Counted from the stretch's first letter, positions 54,562 through 63,149 are shown. The stretch is DNA of 64,000 bases from Actinoplanes sichuanensis (GCF_033097365.1 NZ_AP028461.1:930001-994000); one strand, 5' to 3'. Numbers and translations: made by a program. The notes: a model not told the origin generated them from the letters alone.

Positions 54562-55473
54562 ATGACCACGCTGACCCCTGACAGCGTGCAGGCGCACGTC
54601 AGTCGGCGTCCCGGTGCCGCCTACCTGGCGGCGCCGCTACTGATCAGCGTGCTCGCCGGTCTGGGCCTGATCGCGACGTACCACGTCTTCGTCCGGACCA
54701 TCTCCGGCCAGTGGCTGGACACCGCGGCGATGCTGGGCACCGAAGTGCACCACGCCCGGCTCGAAGACCTGCTCCGGCAGACCCTGAACGCGACCACCCT
54801 GACCAGCCTCGTGCTGGTCTGCCTGATCGCGGCCACGGTCGGGGTGGTCCGCAAGCGGATCGATCTGGCGATCGCGGCCGCGGTCCTGGTGCTGGCCGGG
54901 AACGCGACCACCCAGCTGCTCAAGGACTGGTTGCCCCGGCCCACGCTGGACGGGTTGACCTATCCGAACTCGCTGCCCAGCGGCCACACCACGGCTGCCG
55001 CTTCGGTGGCGTTCGCCCTGGTCATCGTGGTGCCGGCGGCGTTGCGCGGGCCGGTCGCCCTGATCGGCGCCGGGTACACCGCGGCCATCGCGATCGGGAC
55101 CGTGTGGGCCCGTTGGCATCGGCCCAGCGACATCATCGCGGCGCTGCTGGTCGTACTGGCGTGGGGTGCTCTGGCCGTCTTCGGGGTCCGCCTGCTGCGC
55201 CTCCGGCGGGCGGCGAGGCCCGGCCGGCCGAGCCGGATCGGCACCCTGCCGCTGCTGGTGACGGCCGCGATCGGTGCTCCGGTCACGGTGATCGGCCTGC
55301 TCCTGGGCAAGTCCGCCGACGCGATGACGGCCGCCTCCCCGGAGCCCAGCCGCCTGACCTTCGTCACCGGCGCGGCGGGCATCGCGGCGATCGTGGCGAT
55401 CGCCTTCTTCGGCTGGTTGTGGCTGGCCACCGACGACGACCCCATCGAGTCCCGGACACCCCGAGATCCGTGA
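54562..55473 (+). CDS. PAP2-family membrane phosphatase
   Basis: 303-aa integral membrane phosphatase with about 6-8 spans. The catalytic motifs are KDWLPRP (KxxxxxxRP), LPSGHTTAAAS and the third motif WARWHRPSDIIAA with the His. It probably dephosphorylates a lipid pyrophosphate or phosphatidate at the outer face. ATG 54562 follows GGGAGG. An in-frame extension into the repeat array (from 54469) would be an artefact of the repeats. Confidence 0.88.
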   Translation: MTTLTPDSVQAHVSRRPGAAYLAAPLLISVLAGLGLIATYHVFVRTISGQWLDTAAMLGTEVHHARLEDLLRQTLNATTLTSLVLVCLIAATVGVVRKRIDLAIAAAVLVLAGNATTQLLKDWLPRPTLDGLTYPNSLPSGHTTAAASVAFALVIVVPAALRGPVALIGAGYTAAIAIGTVWARWHRPSDIIAALLVVLAWGALAVFGVRLLRLRRAARPGRPSRIGTLPLLVTAAIGAPVTVIGLLLGKSADAMTAASPEPSRLTFVTGAAGIAAIVAIAFFGWLWLATDDDPIESRTPRDP

Positions 55474-55756
55474 CCGGCGCTTTCGTGCCCTTGCCGGTAG
55501 GGCCCGCGCCTCGGTCGGCTCACAGATCCTGCAGTCCTCCCGTGGGAGCGCGGAAGAAGTTGCAGGTTCGGCGTGCGGGTGCCCATTCGTGCAAGATCGG
55601 TGAGAGCCGCTTCGGCCCAGCCCGAGGCTGTGCGCCCGGTCCCGGACCCCACGCCATGACGGTTGGCGGGCTTGGCTCTGGGCCGGGCGAGGTGAGCAGG
55701 CGTCAACGGAGCGGTGGCCCGGCTGAGGCGTGCGTCGGGTTTCTACGATGCCGGGC
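55474..55756. other. Intergenic region without recognised gene
   Basis: 283 bp between the PAP2 gene and a truncated DivIVA-like gene. It contains a weak CCTGCA/TGCAGG inverted repeat. I see no ORF with family similarity and no tRNA fold that holds. Confidence 0.5.
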
Positions 55757-55906
55757 ATGAATCCGGACTTCACGATCGTGTTGCGGGGATATGACAAGAC
55801 TCAGGTCGACGCCGCGCTCGAACGGGCGAACACGTCCCTCAGCACCGTCGGTGACTCGATCCAGCGGGCCGGGGCGCGGGAGGCTCTTGGGCCTGCCCCG
55901 TTTTGA
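55757..55906 (+). pseudogene. Truncated DivIVA-domain protein
   Basis: The frame begins MNPDFTIVLRGYDKTQVDAA, a DivIVA-type motif found in actinomycete proteins with repeated LRGYD-QVD units, and ends after 49 codons. The last five codons (GPAPF) and the stop come from the terminal repeat of the mobile element that starts at 55888. No continuation of the gene is visible beyond the element, so the rest was deleted or lost. Confidence 0.7.
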
Positions 55907-56265
55907 CGGACATCCAAGATCAGGAGACGTGGGGTCTCCGGGAGGATGTCCAGCATCATGGAGAGCGTGGGTAAGAAGCGGCCTCGGCCTCGGCGTGCGT
56001 TCACGCCCCAGTTCAAGGCCGAGATCGTGGAGTTGTGCCAGCGGGGCGATCGGACGATCCGGCAGGTCAGCCAGGACTTCGATCTGACCGAGACCGCGGT
56101 GCGGGACTGGGTCAAGCAGGCCGAGATCGACGCCGGCACTCGGTCGGACGGGCTGACGTCGGACGAGCGGGCCGAGCTGGCCCGGCTGCGGCAGGAGAAC
56201 CGGCGTCTACAGGAAGACGTCGAGATCCTGAAACGAGCGACGGCCGTCAAAACGGGGCAGGCCCA
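55888..56265 (+). mobile_element. IS3-derived mini-element with perfect 22-bp terminal inverted repeats
   Basis: Bases 55888-55909 and 56244-56265 are exact reverse complements and have the TG...CA ends of IS3 elements. The 378-bp element carries only an orfA-like gene. orfB, with the DDE catalytic domain, is missing. No target-site duplication is visible: flanks GCTCT on the left and GTTCG on the right differ. It is non-autonomous but could be mobilised by a full-length copy elsewhere. Confidence 0.85.
55946..56265 (+). pseudogene. IS3-family transposase OrfA, 3' end lost
   Basis: The protein has the OrfA helix-turn-helix (RRAFTPQFKAEIVELCQRGD, IRQVSQDFDLTETAVRDWVKQ) and the leucine-zipper-like tail (LARLRQENRRLQEDVEILKRAT). 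After KRAT the normal FFAKE-type end is replaced by the right terminal repeat. The frame reads on into flanking DNA to 56479. Without orfB no transposase can be made. A second possible start is ATG 55961. Confidence 0.8.
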
Positions 56266-56494
56266 GTTCGGTCATTCGGTTGCCAGCCGGGTGTTCGGTC
56301 ATCTGGCCGCCAGCGGTCACCGCATCGCCGGGTGGGGACGCTCGTCTCACCCCCCCGCCGCCGCATTCCCAACACCAGCATCCAATTCGGATATATACGT
56401 TATATCGGCCCATGCCGCCTTGGATGTCGATCGGGTTTTAGCGGCGTTGATATCGACGGTCGTCGCCCGGTTCAGCTGACGGTCGTCACCCGGT
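56266..56494. other. Non-coding flank of the mobile element, locally AT-rich
   Basis: 229 bp with no supported gene. It contains an unusual AT-rich patch, TCGGATATATACGTTATATC, near 56388-56407, unlike the surrounding base composition. This suggests acquired or decayed DNA. Confidence 0.45.
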
Positions 56495-56863
56495 TCAGCT
56501 TCGGTAAGCGGCGAGTAGAACGGCGGCGCCGAGTGCCGTGGCCAGCAGGCCGGCCAGCGCGGAGAGCGTGCCGGCGACCGCCGCTGAGCGGAACCGCCGC
56601 GACAGTGGCACCGCGAGCAGCCGCGACACCAGGAAGGAAACGACCAGGAACGGAACGCTGAGAAAGAGCAGGATGTGCATGACGTCACTGGCGGTGACGC
56701 AGAAGCCCGACTCGTCATCGCACGCCGTGGTGTCCCACGGGACCAGATAGGCGTTCGCCAGTGACGCGGCCAGGACCAGAGCGTGCCAACCGACCGAGAC
56801 CAGCACGGCCCGTTCGCGCGCCGACGAGGGCTGGACGTCGTGGCCCTCCGTAACCCTATCCAT
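56495..56863 (-). CDS. Small membrane protein of unknown function
   Basis: 122 aa with about three membrane spans (AVLVSVGWHALVLAASLANAYL; VMHILLFLSVPFLVVSFLV; AAVAGTLSALAGLLATALGAAVLLAAY) and a CDDESGFC loop with two cysteines. No family recognised. ATG 56863 is preceded by GGGGAGG at good spacing. The longer frame to 57013 is not favoured. Confidence 0.7.
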   Translation of the reverse strand: MDRVTEGHDVQPSSARERAVLVSVGWHALVLAASLANAYLVPWDTTACDDESGFCVTASDVMHILLFLSVPFLVVSFLVSRLLAVPLSRRFRSAAVAGTLSALAGLLATALGAAVLLAAYRS

Positions 56864-56940
56864 CGTGGACACCTCCCCGGGAGTGGGCCGGCCGACCTCA
56901 GACTCGCACGGCCCACCACCCGGCACAACGCAGTCACCCG

Positions 56941-58479
56941 CTAGCAGGCGGGTGTCTCCAGCACGTTCTCCGGCAGTGCCCCGGCGGTCGACGGTGGGGT
57001 GCCGTCGGTCCATCCGGTCCGCAGCACGGCCTCGTAGTCGAACACCGCGCGGGCCGGTACCCAGGACAGATAGTCGGCTGGTCGGATGATCCTGGTCTCC
57101 CAGGCCAGCGGCTGCCCCGACTTCGGGTCGAAGATCAGCCGGATCTCCCGTGCGCCGCCGGTGTCGGCCTGCCGGACCCCCTCGGTCTCCTCGTTCGTGA
57201 GCATCGTGACGGCGTTTCCGGCCCGGCCCTTCGGATCGGTGACCGGTCCCAGGTCGCGTAGACCGGGCAGGTCGGCCAGCACCCGGTAGGCGGCCGCCCG
57301 CAGCTCCGGCGTGCCCGGCGCCTGGTAGAGCAGGTTGATCATCGAGTCGAAGATGCCCTTCGACAGCTCACCCGCGGTCGACTCCGGGCTGTTGCGCAGC
57401 AGCGAGTCGATCAGCGTCACCTGCAACCGGCCGGGTTCGGTGGGCAGCTCCCGAACCTCGGCCGCGGTCAGGTTGTCACCGCCGATCAGGAACGTGCTCG
57501 CGCCCGGATCGCTCACCACCGTGCGGGTCGCACCCGGCCCGGCCGTCCAGTCGCCGGACGCGGGGCAGGCCTCGTCGATCGGCCAGCTCGACGGCGAACC
57601 GGCCCGCTGCCAGCCGGCCCGGTCGGTGTCCGAGGCGGGCGCGCCACCGGCCCACTGCTGCAGGTGTACGGCCCGGTCGTCGGCGCGAGTCGTGTACCAG
57701 CTGGTCTCCAGGGTACGGCCCATGATCGCGTACCTGTCGGTGGCCGAACCGACCTGGAGCAGCGTCCCCGACTCGACCTCGGAGACCCAGTACCGACCTT
57801 CGGCCCGGGGGACGCCGGAGGTCCGCTCGGCCGCGGCCAGCAGCAGATCGCGCAGCTCCCGGGTCGGGCGCGGACCCGCCTCGGCGATGTCCACGCTCCG
57901 GGCCGGCCCGTCCGGCGGCACCCACGTGGTGGTCAGCACGAGCAGGAGCGCGACGGCCGCACCGACCGCCGGGACCAGACCCCAGCCCCAAAGCCGGAAC
58001 CGGTGCCGGGGCGCGGCCCTGCCGACATGCCGCCGGAACCGGCCGGGCGACCCGGCCTCCCCACCCAACATCGGACCGAACATCCGAAAACGGTGCTGCG
58101 ACCCGGTAGCCGCGGTTTCGGTCCGGTGTTGTGCTGTGGTGGTCGTGGTTTCGGTCCGGTGTTGTGCTGTGGTGGTCGTGGTTTCGGTCCGGTGTTGTGC
58201 TGTGGTGGTCGCGGTTTCGGTCCGGTGTTGCGGTGTGGCTGTGGTCTCGGTCCGGTGTTGCGCCGTGGTGGCCGTGGTTTCGGTCGAGTGTTGCCCCGCG
58301 GTGGTCGCGGTCTCGGTCCGGTGTTGCGGTGTAGCTGTGGTCTGGGCTCGGTGCGGTGGCGTGGCGGCCATCGTCTCGGCGTGGATCAGGTCGAACAACC
58401 GGTCACGGGCGGCGGCCGTCGTCTCGGTGGTCGGTGGCGTCGCCGGGCGCGCGGTGGCCAGCAGATCGAGTTCATCCAT
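56941..58479 (-). CDS. CU044_5270-type membrane-anchored partner of an ECF sigma factor, with repeat expansion
   Basis: 512 aa: a cytoplasmic N-terminus (1-160), one membrane span (about 164-186, LVPAVGAAVALLLVLTTTWV) and an extracytoplasmic domain like CU044_5270 proteins (ELRDLLLAAAERTS, YWVSEVESG, AAYRVLADLPGLRDLG, GQPLAWETRII). It is encoded directly after, and overlapping by 8 bp, an ECF sigma gene, so an anti-sigma or sensor role is likely. Residues about 43-130 are a Thr/Gln/His-rich 11-residue repeat (AQHRTETTTTT type) not expected in the family. Confidence 0.75.
   Translation of the reverse strand: MDELDLLATARPATPPTTETTAAARDRLFDLIHAETMAATPPHRAQTTATPQHRTETATTAGQHSTETTATTAQHRTETTATPQHRTETATTTAQHRTETTTTTAQHRTETTTTTAQHRTETAATGSQHRFRMFGPMLGGEAGSPGRFRRHVGRAAPRHRFRLWGWGLVPAVGAAVALLLVLTTTWVPPDGPARSVDIAEAGPRPTRELRDLLLAAAERTSGVPRAEGRYWVSEVESGTLLQVGSATDRYAIMGRTLETSWYTTRADDRAVHLQQWAGGAPASDTDRAGWQRAGSPSSWPIDEACPASGDWTAGPGATRTVVSDPGASTFLIGGDNLTAAEVRELPTEPGRLQVTLIDSLLRNSPESTAGELSKGIFDSMINLLYQAPGTPELRAAAYRVLADLPGLRDLGPVTDPKGRAGNAVTMLTNEETEGVRQADTGGAREIRLIFDPKSGQPLAWETRIIRPADYLSWVPARAVFDYEAVLRTGWTDGTPPSTAGALPENVLETPAC
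58090..58353 (-). repeat. 33-bp in-frame tandem repeat inside the sigma-partner gene
   Basis: About eight units of 24-33 bp encoding (A/P)QHRTET(A/T)(T/A)TT. Two neighbouring 33-bp units near 58125-58200 are identical at DNA level, which implies recent expansion. The protein segment is disordered and rich in Thr. Confidence 0.85.
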
Positions 58480-59062
58480 GGCGGGCGGTCCCTCCGGTCG
58501 GGTTGACGTCGTCGAATGCGGCCCGGATCTTTCGGCGGGCCCGGTGCAGGCGGGAGCCGACCGTCCCGACCGGAATGCCGAGCGCGGCCGCGGTCTCCTC
58601 GTGCGACAACTCGCCCCATACGACGAGCAGCAGCGCGTCACGATCGCCGGCGGACAGGTCGGCGAGTGCCGCCACGATGCGTTTGCGGGCGGCCTCGGCC
58701 GCGATCCGATCGGTGGTCCGGTCCTCGTGCACCGGATCATCAGGCGGATGGGCGGCGGCCCGCGCATACGCCAGGTACCCCTGTGCCTCCTCGCGTCGCC
58801 GCGCCCGGATCAGGTTGGTGGCGATCCCGTACAGCCACGCGCGGACCGAACCGCGCTCGGGGTCGAACCGGTCCCGTTGCCGGAACGCGATCAGGAACGT
58901 CTCGGCGGCCACGTCGTCGCCGCCCGGCCCGTCCAGGCGCCGCGACGCGTAGCCGTGCAGGCCGGCGAAATACCGCTCGAACAGCTCCGCGAAGCAGTCC
59001 GGCTCGGCGCGGGACCGCAACAGCACCGTGACGTCCGCCTCTGTGGTCGTTTGTCCACCCAT
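58472..59062 (-). CDS. ECF-type RNA polymerase sigma factor
   Basis: 196 aa with sigma region 2 (about 20-90; CFAELFERYFAGLHGYASRR, DDVAAETFLIAFRQRDRFDP, VRAWLYGIATNLIRARRREE) and region 4 (about 125-180; LADLSAGDRDALLLVVWGELSHEETAAALGIPVGTVGSRLHRARRKI). It directs transcription in response to a surface or stress signal. ATG 59062 follows GAGAGG. It overlaps its membrane partner gene by 8 bp. Confidence 0.92.
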   Translation of the reverse strand: MGGQTTTEADVTVLLRSRAEPDCFAELFERYFAGLHGYASRRLDGPGGDDVAAETFLIAFRQRDRFDPERGSVRAWLYGIATNLIRARRREEAQGYLAYARAAAHPPDDPVHEDRTTDRIAAEAARKRIVAALADLSAGDRDALLLVVWGELSHEETAAALGIPVGTVGSRLHRARRKIRAAFDDVNPTGGTARHG

Positions 59063-59132
59063 CGTTGCCTCTCGTAGCCCGGTGTCCCTTCTGATTGACG
59101 CCACTGGCTGTTGATCTTCACGGTGATGGATC

Positions 59133-59525
59133 TCAGGCCGGGCCGAGCAGGTCCCAGCGGTTTCCGGCGATGTCCAGGAAAACGGCGACCTGGCCATACG
59201 CCTCGGTGCGCGGTGGCCGGACGAACGTGACACCGGCCGCCGTCATCCGTGCGAAGGTGGCCTGGAAGTCGTCGACCTGAAGGAAGAACCCGACCCGGCC
59301 GGCGGTCTGGTGGCCGACGGCCGCGGACTGCTCGTCGCCGTCGGCACGGGCCAGCAGCAGCCCCGTTTGGGCGCCTGGTGGACGGACGACCACCCAGCGT
59401 TTCGGCCGCCCGTCGGTGGTGACCGATGGGGAGTCCTCGATCAGGTCGAACCCGAGCACCTCGGTGAAGAAGGCGATGGCCGGGTCATACTCGTCGACGA
59501 TCAGGGCAACCAGGTCGATCTGCAT
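59133..59525 (-). CDS. VOC-family (glyoxalase/bleomycin-resistance fold) protein
   Basis: 130 aa, two beta-alpha-beta-beta-beta units. Typical motifs are VDEYDPAIAFFTEVLGFDLIEDSP, RVGFFLQVDDFQATFARMTAAG and VAVFLDIAGNRWDLLGPA. It lacks several of the usual His/Glu metal ligands. Function cannot be told from sequence. It lies between the sigma factor and a LysR gene on the same strand. Confidence 0.85.
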   Translation of the reverse strand: MQIDLVALIVDEYDPAIAFFTEVLGFDLIEDSPSVTTDGRPKRWVVVRPPGAQTGLLLARADGDEQSAAVGHQTAGRVGFFLQVDDFQATFARMTAAGVTFVRPPRTEAYGQVAVFLDIAGNRWDLLGPA

Positions 59526-59579
59526 GCGGGCAGCCTACGAAACCGCCGGCGGCCGGAAGAATGTCGGAGGGCGGGTGCA

Positions 59580-60560
59580 TCATGGAGGCCCCAGAGCCTC
59601 GGTGACGCACTGCAGCAGATGCCGGACGGCGGGGGAGCGGCCACCGGTCCGGGTGGTGGCGTGGATCTGCCGGGACAACCCTTCGGGGTGGCCGATGGGC
59701 AGGTAACCGACACCGGGGTGGGCGGTCGCGGCGAGCTGCGGCACCAGCGACACCCCGAACCCGGCGGCGACCATGGCGAGCACCATCGGATAGCTGTGCA
59801 CACGCACGTTGACCCGCGGTTCGAACCCGGCGGCCCGCCCGGCCATCTCGGTCGCCGCCTGGAAACCGGTACTGGTCAGCGCGGCCACCCAGTCCGATCC
59901 GGCGAAGTCGGCGAGCGACACCGGCGTCGTCTCCGCCGGGACGAGGCGACCGGGTCCGGCGAGCGATTCCGGCACGAGACGACGGGGTACGGCGAGCGAC
60001 ACCGGCGCCGTCCCCGCCGGGACGAGACGGCGGGGTACGGCGAGCAGCATCGGCTCCCGGTAGAGCGGCCGCTGGGTGAGCCCGCGCAGGTTCGGCCCGG
60101 ACAGCGGCGCGTAGTCGTGGGTGACCGCCAGGTCCAGCTCACCGGCCTGGACCCGGGGCAGCGCCTCGTCCGACTCCAGTTCGGTGAAGTGCAGCTCTAT
60201 GCCCGGGTACCGCCGCCGGAAGGCGGTCAGGGCCGAGATGACGAAGCCGGCGGCGGCGGTGGCGAAGGCCGCCACCCGGATCGTGCCGCCGCGCAGCCCG
60301 GCCACGTCACGCACCGCGCGTTCGGCCTCGGCGAGCGAGGCCAGCACCGGTTCGGTGTGCTCGGCGAGCACCCGGCCGGCCTCGGTGAGCCGGACACTTC
60401 GCGCCGAACGTTCGAGCAGCGCGGTGCCGACGGCGCGTTCGAGCGCGGACAGCTGCTGCGATGCCGCCGCGGCCGTGCACCCGGCCCGGGCGGCGGCTCC
60501 GGCGATGGACCCGGTGGCCGCGACATCCCGCAGCAGCGCCAGGCGACGGGGATCGAGCAT
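59580..60560 (-). CDS. LysR-family transcriptional regulator with an internal repeat insertion
   Basis: 326 aa: an N-terminal winged helix (about 1-60; LALLRDVAATGSIAGAAARAG, CTAAAASQQLSALERAVG) and a periplasmic-binding-like effector domain (about 85-310). A segment about 175-215 contains three copies of A(V/G)P(R/G)RLVP, adding about 27 residues to the usual length. It is divergent from a LysE exporter whose expression it probably controls. The start is ATG 60560. Confidence 0.9.
   Translation of the reverse strand: MLDPRRLALLRDVAATGSIAGAAARAGCTAAAASQQLSALERAVGTALLERSARSVRLTEAGRVLAEHTEPVLASLAEAERAVRDVAGLRGGTIRVAAFATAAAGFVISALTAFRRRYPGIELHFTELESDEALPRVQAGELDLAVTHDYAPLSGPNLRGLTQRPLYREPMLLAVPRRLVPAGTAPVSLAVPRRLVPESLAGPGRLVPAETTPVSLADFAGSDWVAALTSTGFQAATEMAGRAAGFEPRVNVRVHSYPMVLAMVAAGFGVSLVPQLAATAHPGVGYLPIGHPEGLSRQIHATTRTGGRSPAVRHLLQCVTEALGPP
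59935..60055 (-). repeat. In-frame repeat inside the LysR effector domain
   Basis: Three imperfect copies of a unit encoding AVPRRLVP...PVSL, the DNA seen on the plus strand as (G/C)GGACGAG(A/G)CG(A/G)C(G/C)GGGT blocks. It interrupts an otherwise ordinary LysR fold between beta strands of the effector domain. Confidence 0.75.
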
Positions 60561-60630
60561 AAGCAAAGCCTATGCTCAGCGATGCGAGTACGCATTGTTC
60601 GTGTGCTCGGAGCCGTGGCAGGTTGACCTG

Positions 60631-61245
60631 GTGCCCCTCGATCCGCATCTGCTCGCCGCCTTCACCGTCACCACGATCGTCGCCACGCTGGCCCCCGGGC
60701 CGGACATGCTGTTCGTGCTGAGCGCCGGGATGCGTGGCGGCCCACGGGCCGGGCTGCTCGCCACCGCCGGTATCGCCACCAGCGAGGCGATCCACGTCCT
60801 GGTCGCCGCGGCCGGGCTCAGCGCGCTGTTCACCGCGGTGCCCGGTGCGTTCACCGCGCTCCGGATCGTCGGCGCCGTCTACCTCGCCTACCTGGGCGTG
60901 CAGATGATCCGCCGGCGCGGGGACGTCATCGTGGCCACCGGCGGTGAGTCACGGGCGTACCTCAGCGGGTTTCTGACCAACCTGTCCAACCCGAAGATGA
61001 TCGCCTTCTCGGTGGCGTTCCTGCCGCAGTTCGTCGATCCGGCGCTCGGCTCGATATGGGTGCAGTTCGCCGTACTCGGCATGATCTTGATCGTCTTGGA
61101 GTTCTTGATCGACGGCGGTGTCGGGGTGTTGGCCGGGCGGATCGGCGGTCTGTTGCGGCAGCGCCGCAGCCTGCGGCGGCGGATCGACACCGCAACCGGC
61201 GGCATCCTGATCGCCCTCGGCATCCGGCTCGCGGTGGAGCGGTAG
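60631..61245 (+). CDS. LysE-family amino-acid exporter
   Basis: 204-aa membrane protein with six spans: LAAFTVTTIVATLAPGPDML (with the PGPD motif), AGLLATAGIATSEAIHVLVAAAGL, YLGVQMIRRR, FLTNLSNPKMIAFSVAFLPQF. Members export lysine, threonine, homoserine or related compounds. The GTG start at 60631 is preceded by GCAGG. The longer frame to 60121 only shadows the LysR gene. It is divergent from the LysR regulator. Confidence 0.9.
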   Translation: MPLDPHLLAAFTVTTIVATLAPGPDMLFVLSAGMRGGPRAGLLATAGIATSEAIHVLVAAAGLSALFTAVPGAFTALRIVGAVYLAYLGVQMIRRRGDVIVATGGESRAYLSGFLTNLSNPKMIAFSVAFLPQFVDPALGSIWVQFAVLGMILIVLEFLIDGGVGVLAGRIGGLLRQRRSLRRRIDTATGGILIALGIRLAVER

Positions 61246-61389
61246 CCCGCGGATTCCGGTCGTGCGGTGTTTGCCCGCCTCGGTCGAGGTTTCTCGCGGC
61301 GAGTCTGTCGGATCCGGGTCGTGCCGTTCGTGGTCAGGTTGAACGGCCGCCCAGGAGGGTGCCGTCACGATCACGGGAGACGCCGAGCG

Positions 61390-62214
61390 ATGCCGCACCC
61401 GATGCCCCAGATCCACCGGATGTTCGAGCTGGTCGAGCCGATCGGCGCGATCACCTTCTCCGAGGTGCCGAACGAGCATTTCCTGGCCGTCGGCATGCGC
61501 GGCTACTGGGACGGCTACTTCGCCGGCCGGGCGGCGCCCCTCGGTCTCGCGCCGCCCGAGGTGGTGCACGCGGTCTTCTACAACTTCGCCGACGGTGAGG
61601 TGGCCCGGCACATCCCGTGGGTGTGGGGCAAGGTCACCCCGCAGGAGGCGATCGCCATCCGCGAACGGGGTAGTGCCACCGCCCTGCGCCGGGCCATCGG
61701 GGAACTCGCCGGCTCGCCCGGCCTGGTGCGGGCGGCCGACCTCGCCACCCGGGCCGCGGTCAGCGCGCCGACGGTGGGCCGCCCGCTGTACGCCGGACTC
61801 CGCGCCCTGACCGTGCCCACCGAACCGGTCGCACGCCTCTGGCACGCGGCCACCCTTCTCCGCGAGCACCGGGGTGACGGCCACAACGCCGCGCTGGTCG
61901 CGCACGGTATCGGCGGGACCGAGGCCCACGTCCTGCTCGCGCTCGCGATGGGGATGCGCGCGGAGGAATTCGGTCGGGTCCACCACCTGCCCCGCCCTCG
62001 GTTGGCCGCGGTGGTCGACGGCTTGCGCGCCCGAGGCCTGGTGAACGAGGCAGGCGGGTTCACCGAATCCGGCCGCGAGACGAGGCAGCGGATCGAGACC
62101 CTGACCGATGAGTTGGCGGCGCCGCCGTACGAGGTGCTGACCGCCGGGGAACTCGACGAACTGATCACCACCCTCGAACCGATCGCCGCCGCCGTTCAGG
62201 CCGCCGACAGCTGA
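61390..62214 (+). CDS. SCO6745-family helix-turn-helix protein, function unknown
   Basis: 274-aa soluble protein beginning with PQIHRMFELVEPIGAITFSE, followed by ALGMRGYWDGYFAGRAAPLG-type sequence and a winged-helix-like C-terminus (LAAVVDGLRARGLVNEAGGFTESG). It matches the actinomycete SCO6745 family, for which no activity is established. ATG 61390 is preceded by GGGAGA. ATG 61402 is an alternative. The preceding 144-bp gap holds nothing recognised. Confidence 0.8.
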   Translation: MPHPMPQIHRMFELVEPIGAITFSEVPNEHFLAVGMRGYWDGYFAGRAAPLGLAPPEVVHAVFYNFADGEVARHIPWVWGKVTPQEAIAIRERGSATALRRAIGELAGSPGLVRAADLATRAAVSAPTVGRPLYAGLRALTVPTEPVARLWHAATLLREHRGDGHNAALVAHGIGGTEAHVLLALAMGMRAEEFGRVHHLPRPRLAAVVDGLRARGLVNEAGGFTESGRETRQRIETLTDELAAPPYEVLTAGELDELITTLEPIAAAVQAADS

Positions 62215-62263
62215 CCGGAAGGCCCGGCCCGGAACGATCGAGTCGAGGTGGCCGATCCCGGCC

Positions 62264-63034
62264 TCACCGGCCGGCGTAGACGCCGGATCGGATGGCCCGG
62301 CCGAGAGCGACCAGGGCTGCCGCCAGTGCCGGCGGAGTGCCCGCCGCCAGCAGGTGCGCGGAGTAGGCCTCGTCATCGAGCAGGACCGGCTCGATCGGGC
62401 GGCCGGACCGCGAACCGAACAGTGCCGCCACCGCGACGGCGTCCAGCGGCTGCGGGCCGTGCACGTCGACGGTTCCTCGCGCCGGGCCGAGCAGCGCCTC
62501 GGCCGCGACCTCGGCGCACCGTGACCGGCTGACGTAGGAGACCTCGCCGCCGCCCGCATTGCTCACGTGCCGTCCGGTCGCCACCGCCGCGGCCTGCAGA
62601 CCGTCGAGCCCTTCCAGGTACAGGTTGTTGCGCAACGCCGTCCACGGCACCCCGGCCGACCGTAGTGCCGCCTCCGAAGCCCGATGAGCCGCGTTGAGCA
62701 TGTCCGGCGGCCCGTCGCAGCCGACCAGCGACGTGTAGACCAGATGCCCGACACCGGCCCCGGCCGCCGCCGCGATCGCCGCCGCGTGCTGCGCCGTCCG
62801 CCGAGCATTGTCCCGATGGTCGGTGCTCACCACGAGCGCGGCATCCGCACCCTCGAACGCCGCCGGACCGATGTCGTCGAAATCGGCACGGCGAACCACG
62901 ACCCCATCCGGTACGCCCTCCGGCCGCCGCGTGACGACGATGACATCCGCCCGGCCGATCAGCCGCCGCACCACCGCCGACCCGAGTGCCCCGGCCCCAC
63001 CGGTGACCACAATTCGTTTGCTCACGCCGCCCAT
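62264..63034 (-). CDS. NmrA/NAD(P)H-binding atypical SDR
   Basis: 256 aa with N-terminal dinucleotide motif RIVVTGGAGALGSAVVRRL, the region GADAALVVSTDHRDNA, and HLVYTSLVGCDGPPDM, as in NmrA or SDR a-type NAD(P)H:quinone oxidoreductases. The YxxxK pair is absent, as in many atypical SDRs. It may act as a redox sensor or reductase. GTG 63025 is an alternative start. It is divergent from an HxlR regulator, a common pairing. Confidence 0.87.
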   Translation of the reverse strand: MGGVSKRIVVTGGAGALGSAVVRRLIGRADVIVVTRRPEGVPDGVVVRRADFDDIGPAAFEGADAALVVSTDHRDNARRTAQHAAAIAAAAGAGVGHLVYTSLVGCDGPPDMLNAAHRASEAALRSAGVPWTALRNNLYLEGLDGLQAAAVATGRHVSNAGGGEVSYVSRSRCAEVAAEALLGPARGTVDVHGPQPLDAVAVAALFGSRSGRPIEPVLLDDEAYSAHLLAAGTPPALAAALVALGRAIRSGVYAGR

Positions 63035-63149
63035 CGTCGGCGAGCATCCGCCCACCCGGAAGAACGCACTTCAACCTGCCTCAGGCACACGAAGGTAACC
63101 GAACCGGCCCGCGGAGACGACCAGGACCAGGCATACGGGAGTGGATCGA

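Noticed and set aside
55535..55610. tRNA-like stretch (TTGCAGGTTCGG and CCTGCA/TGCAGG pairing)
   Set aside because: No cloverleaf can be built on either strand, and the T-loop lacks the GTTCGA consensus.
55888..56265. Target-site duplication flanking the IS3 mini-element
   Set aside because: The 3-5 bases on the two sides (GCTCT and GTTCG) do not match.
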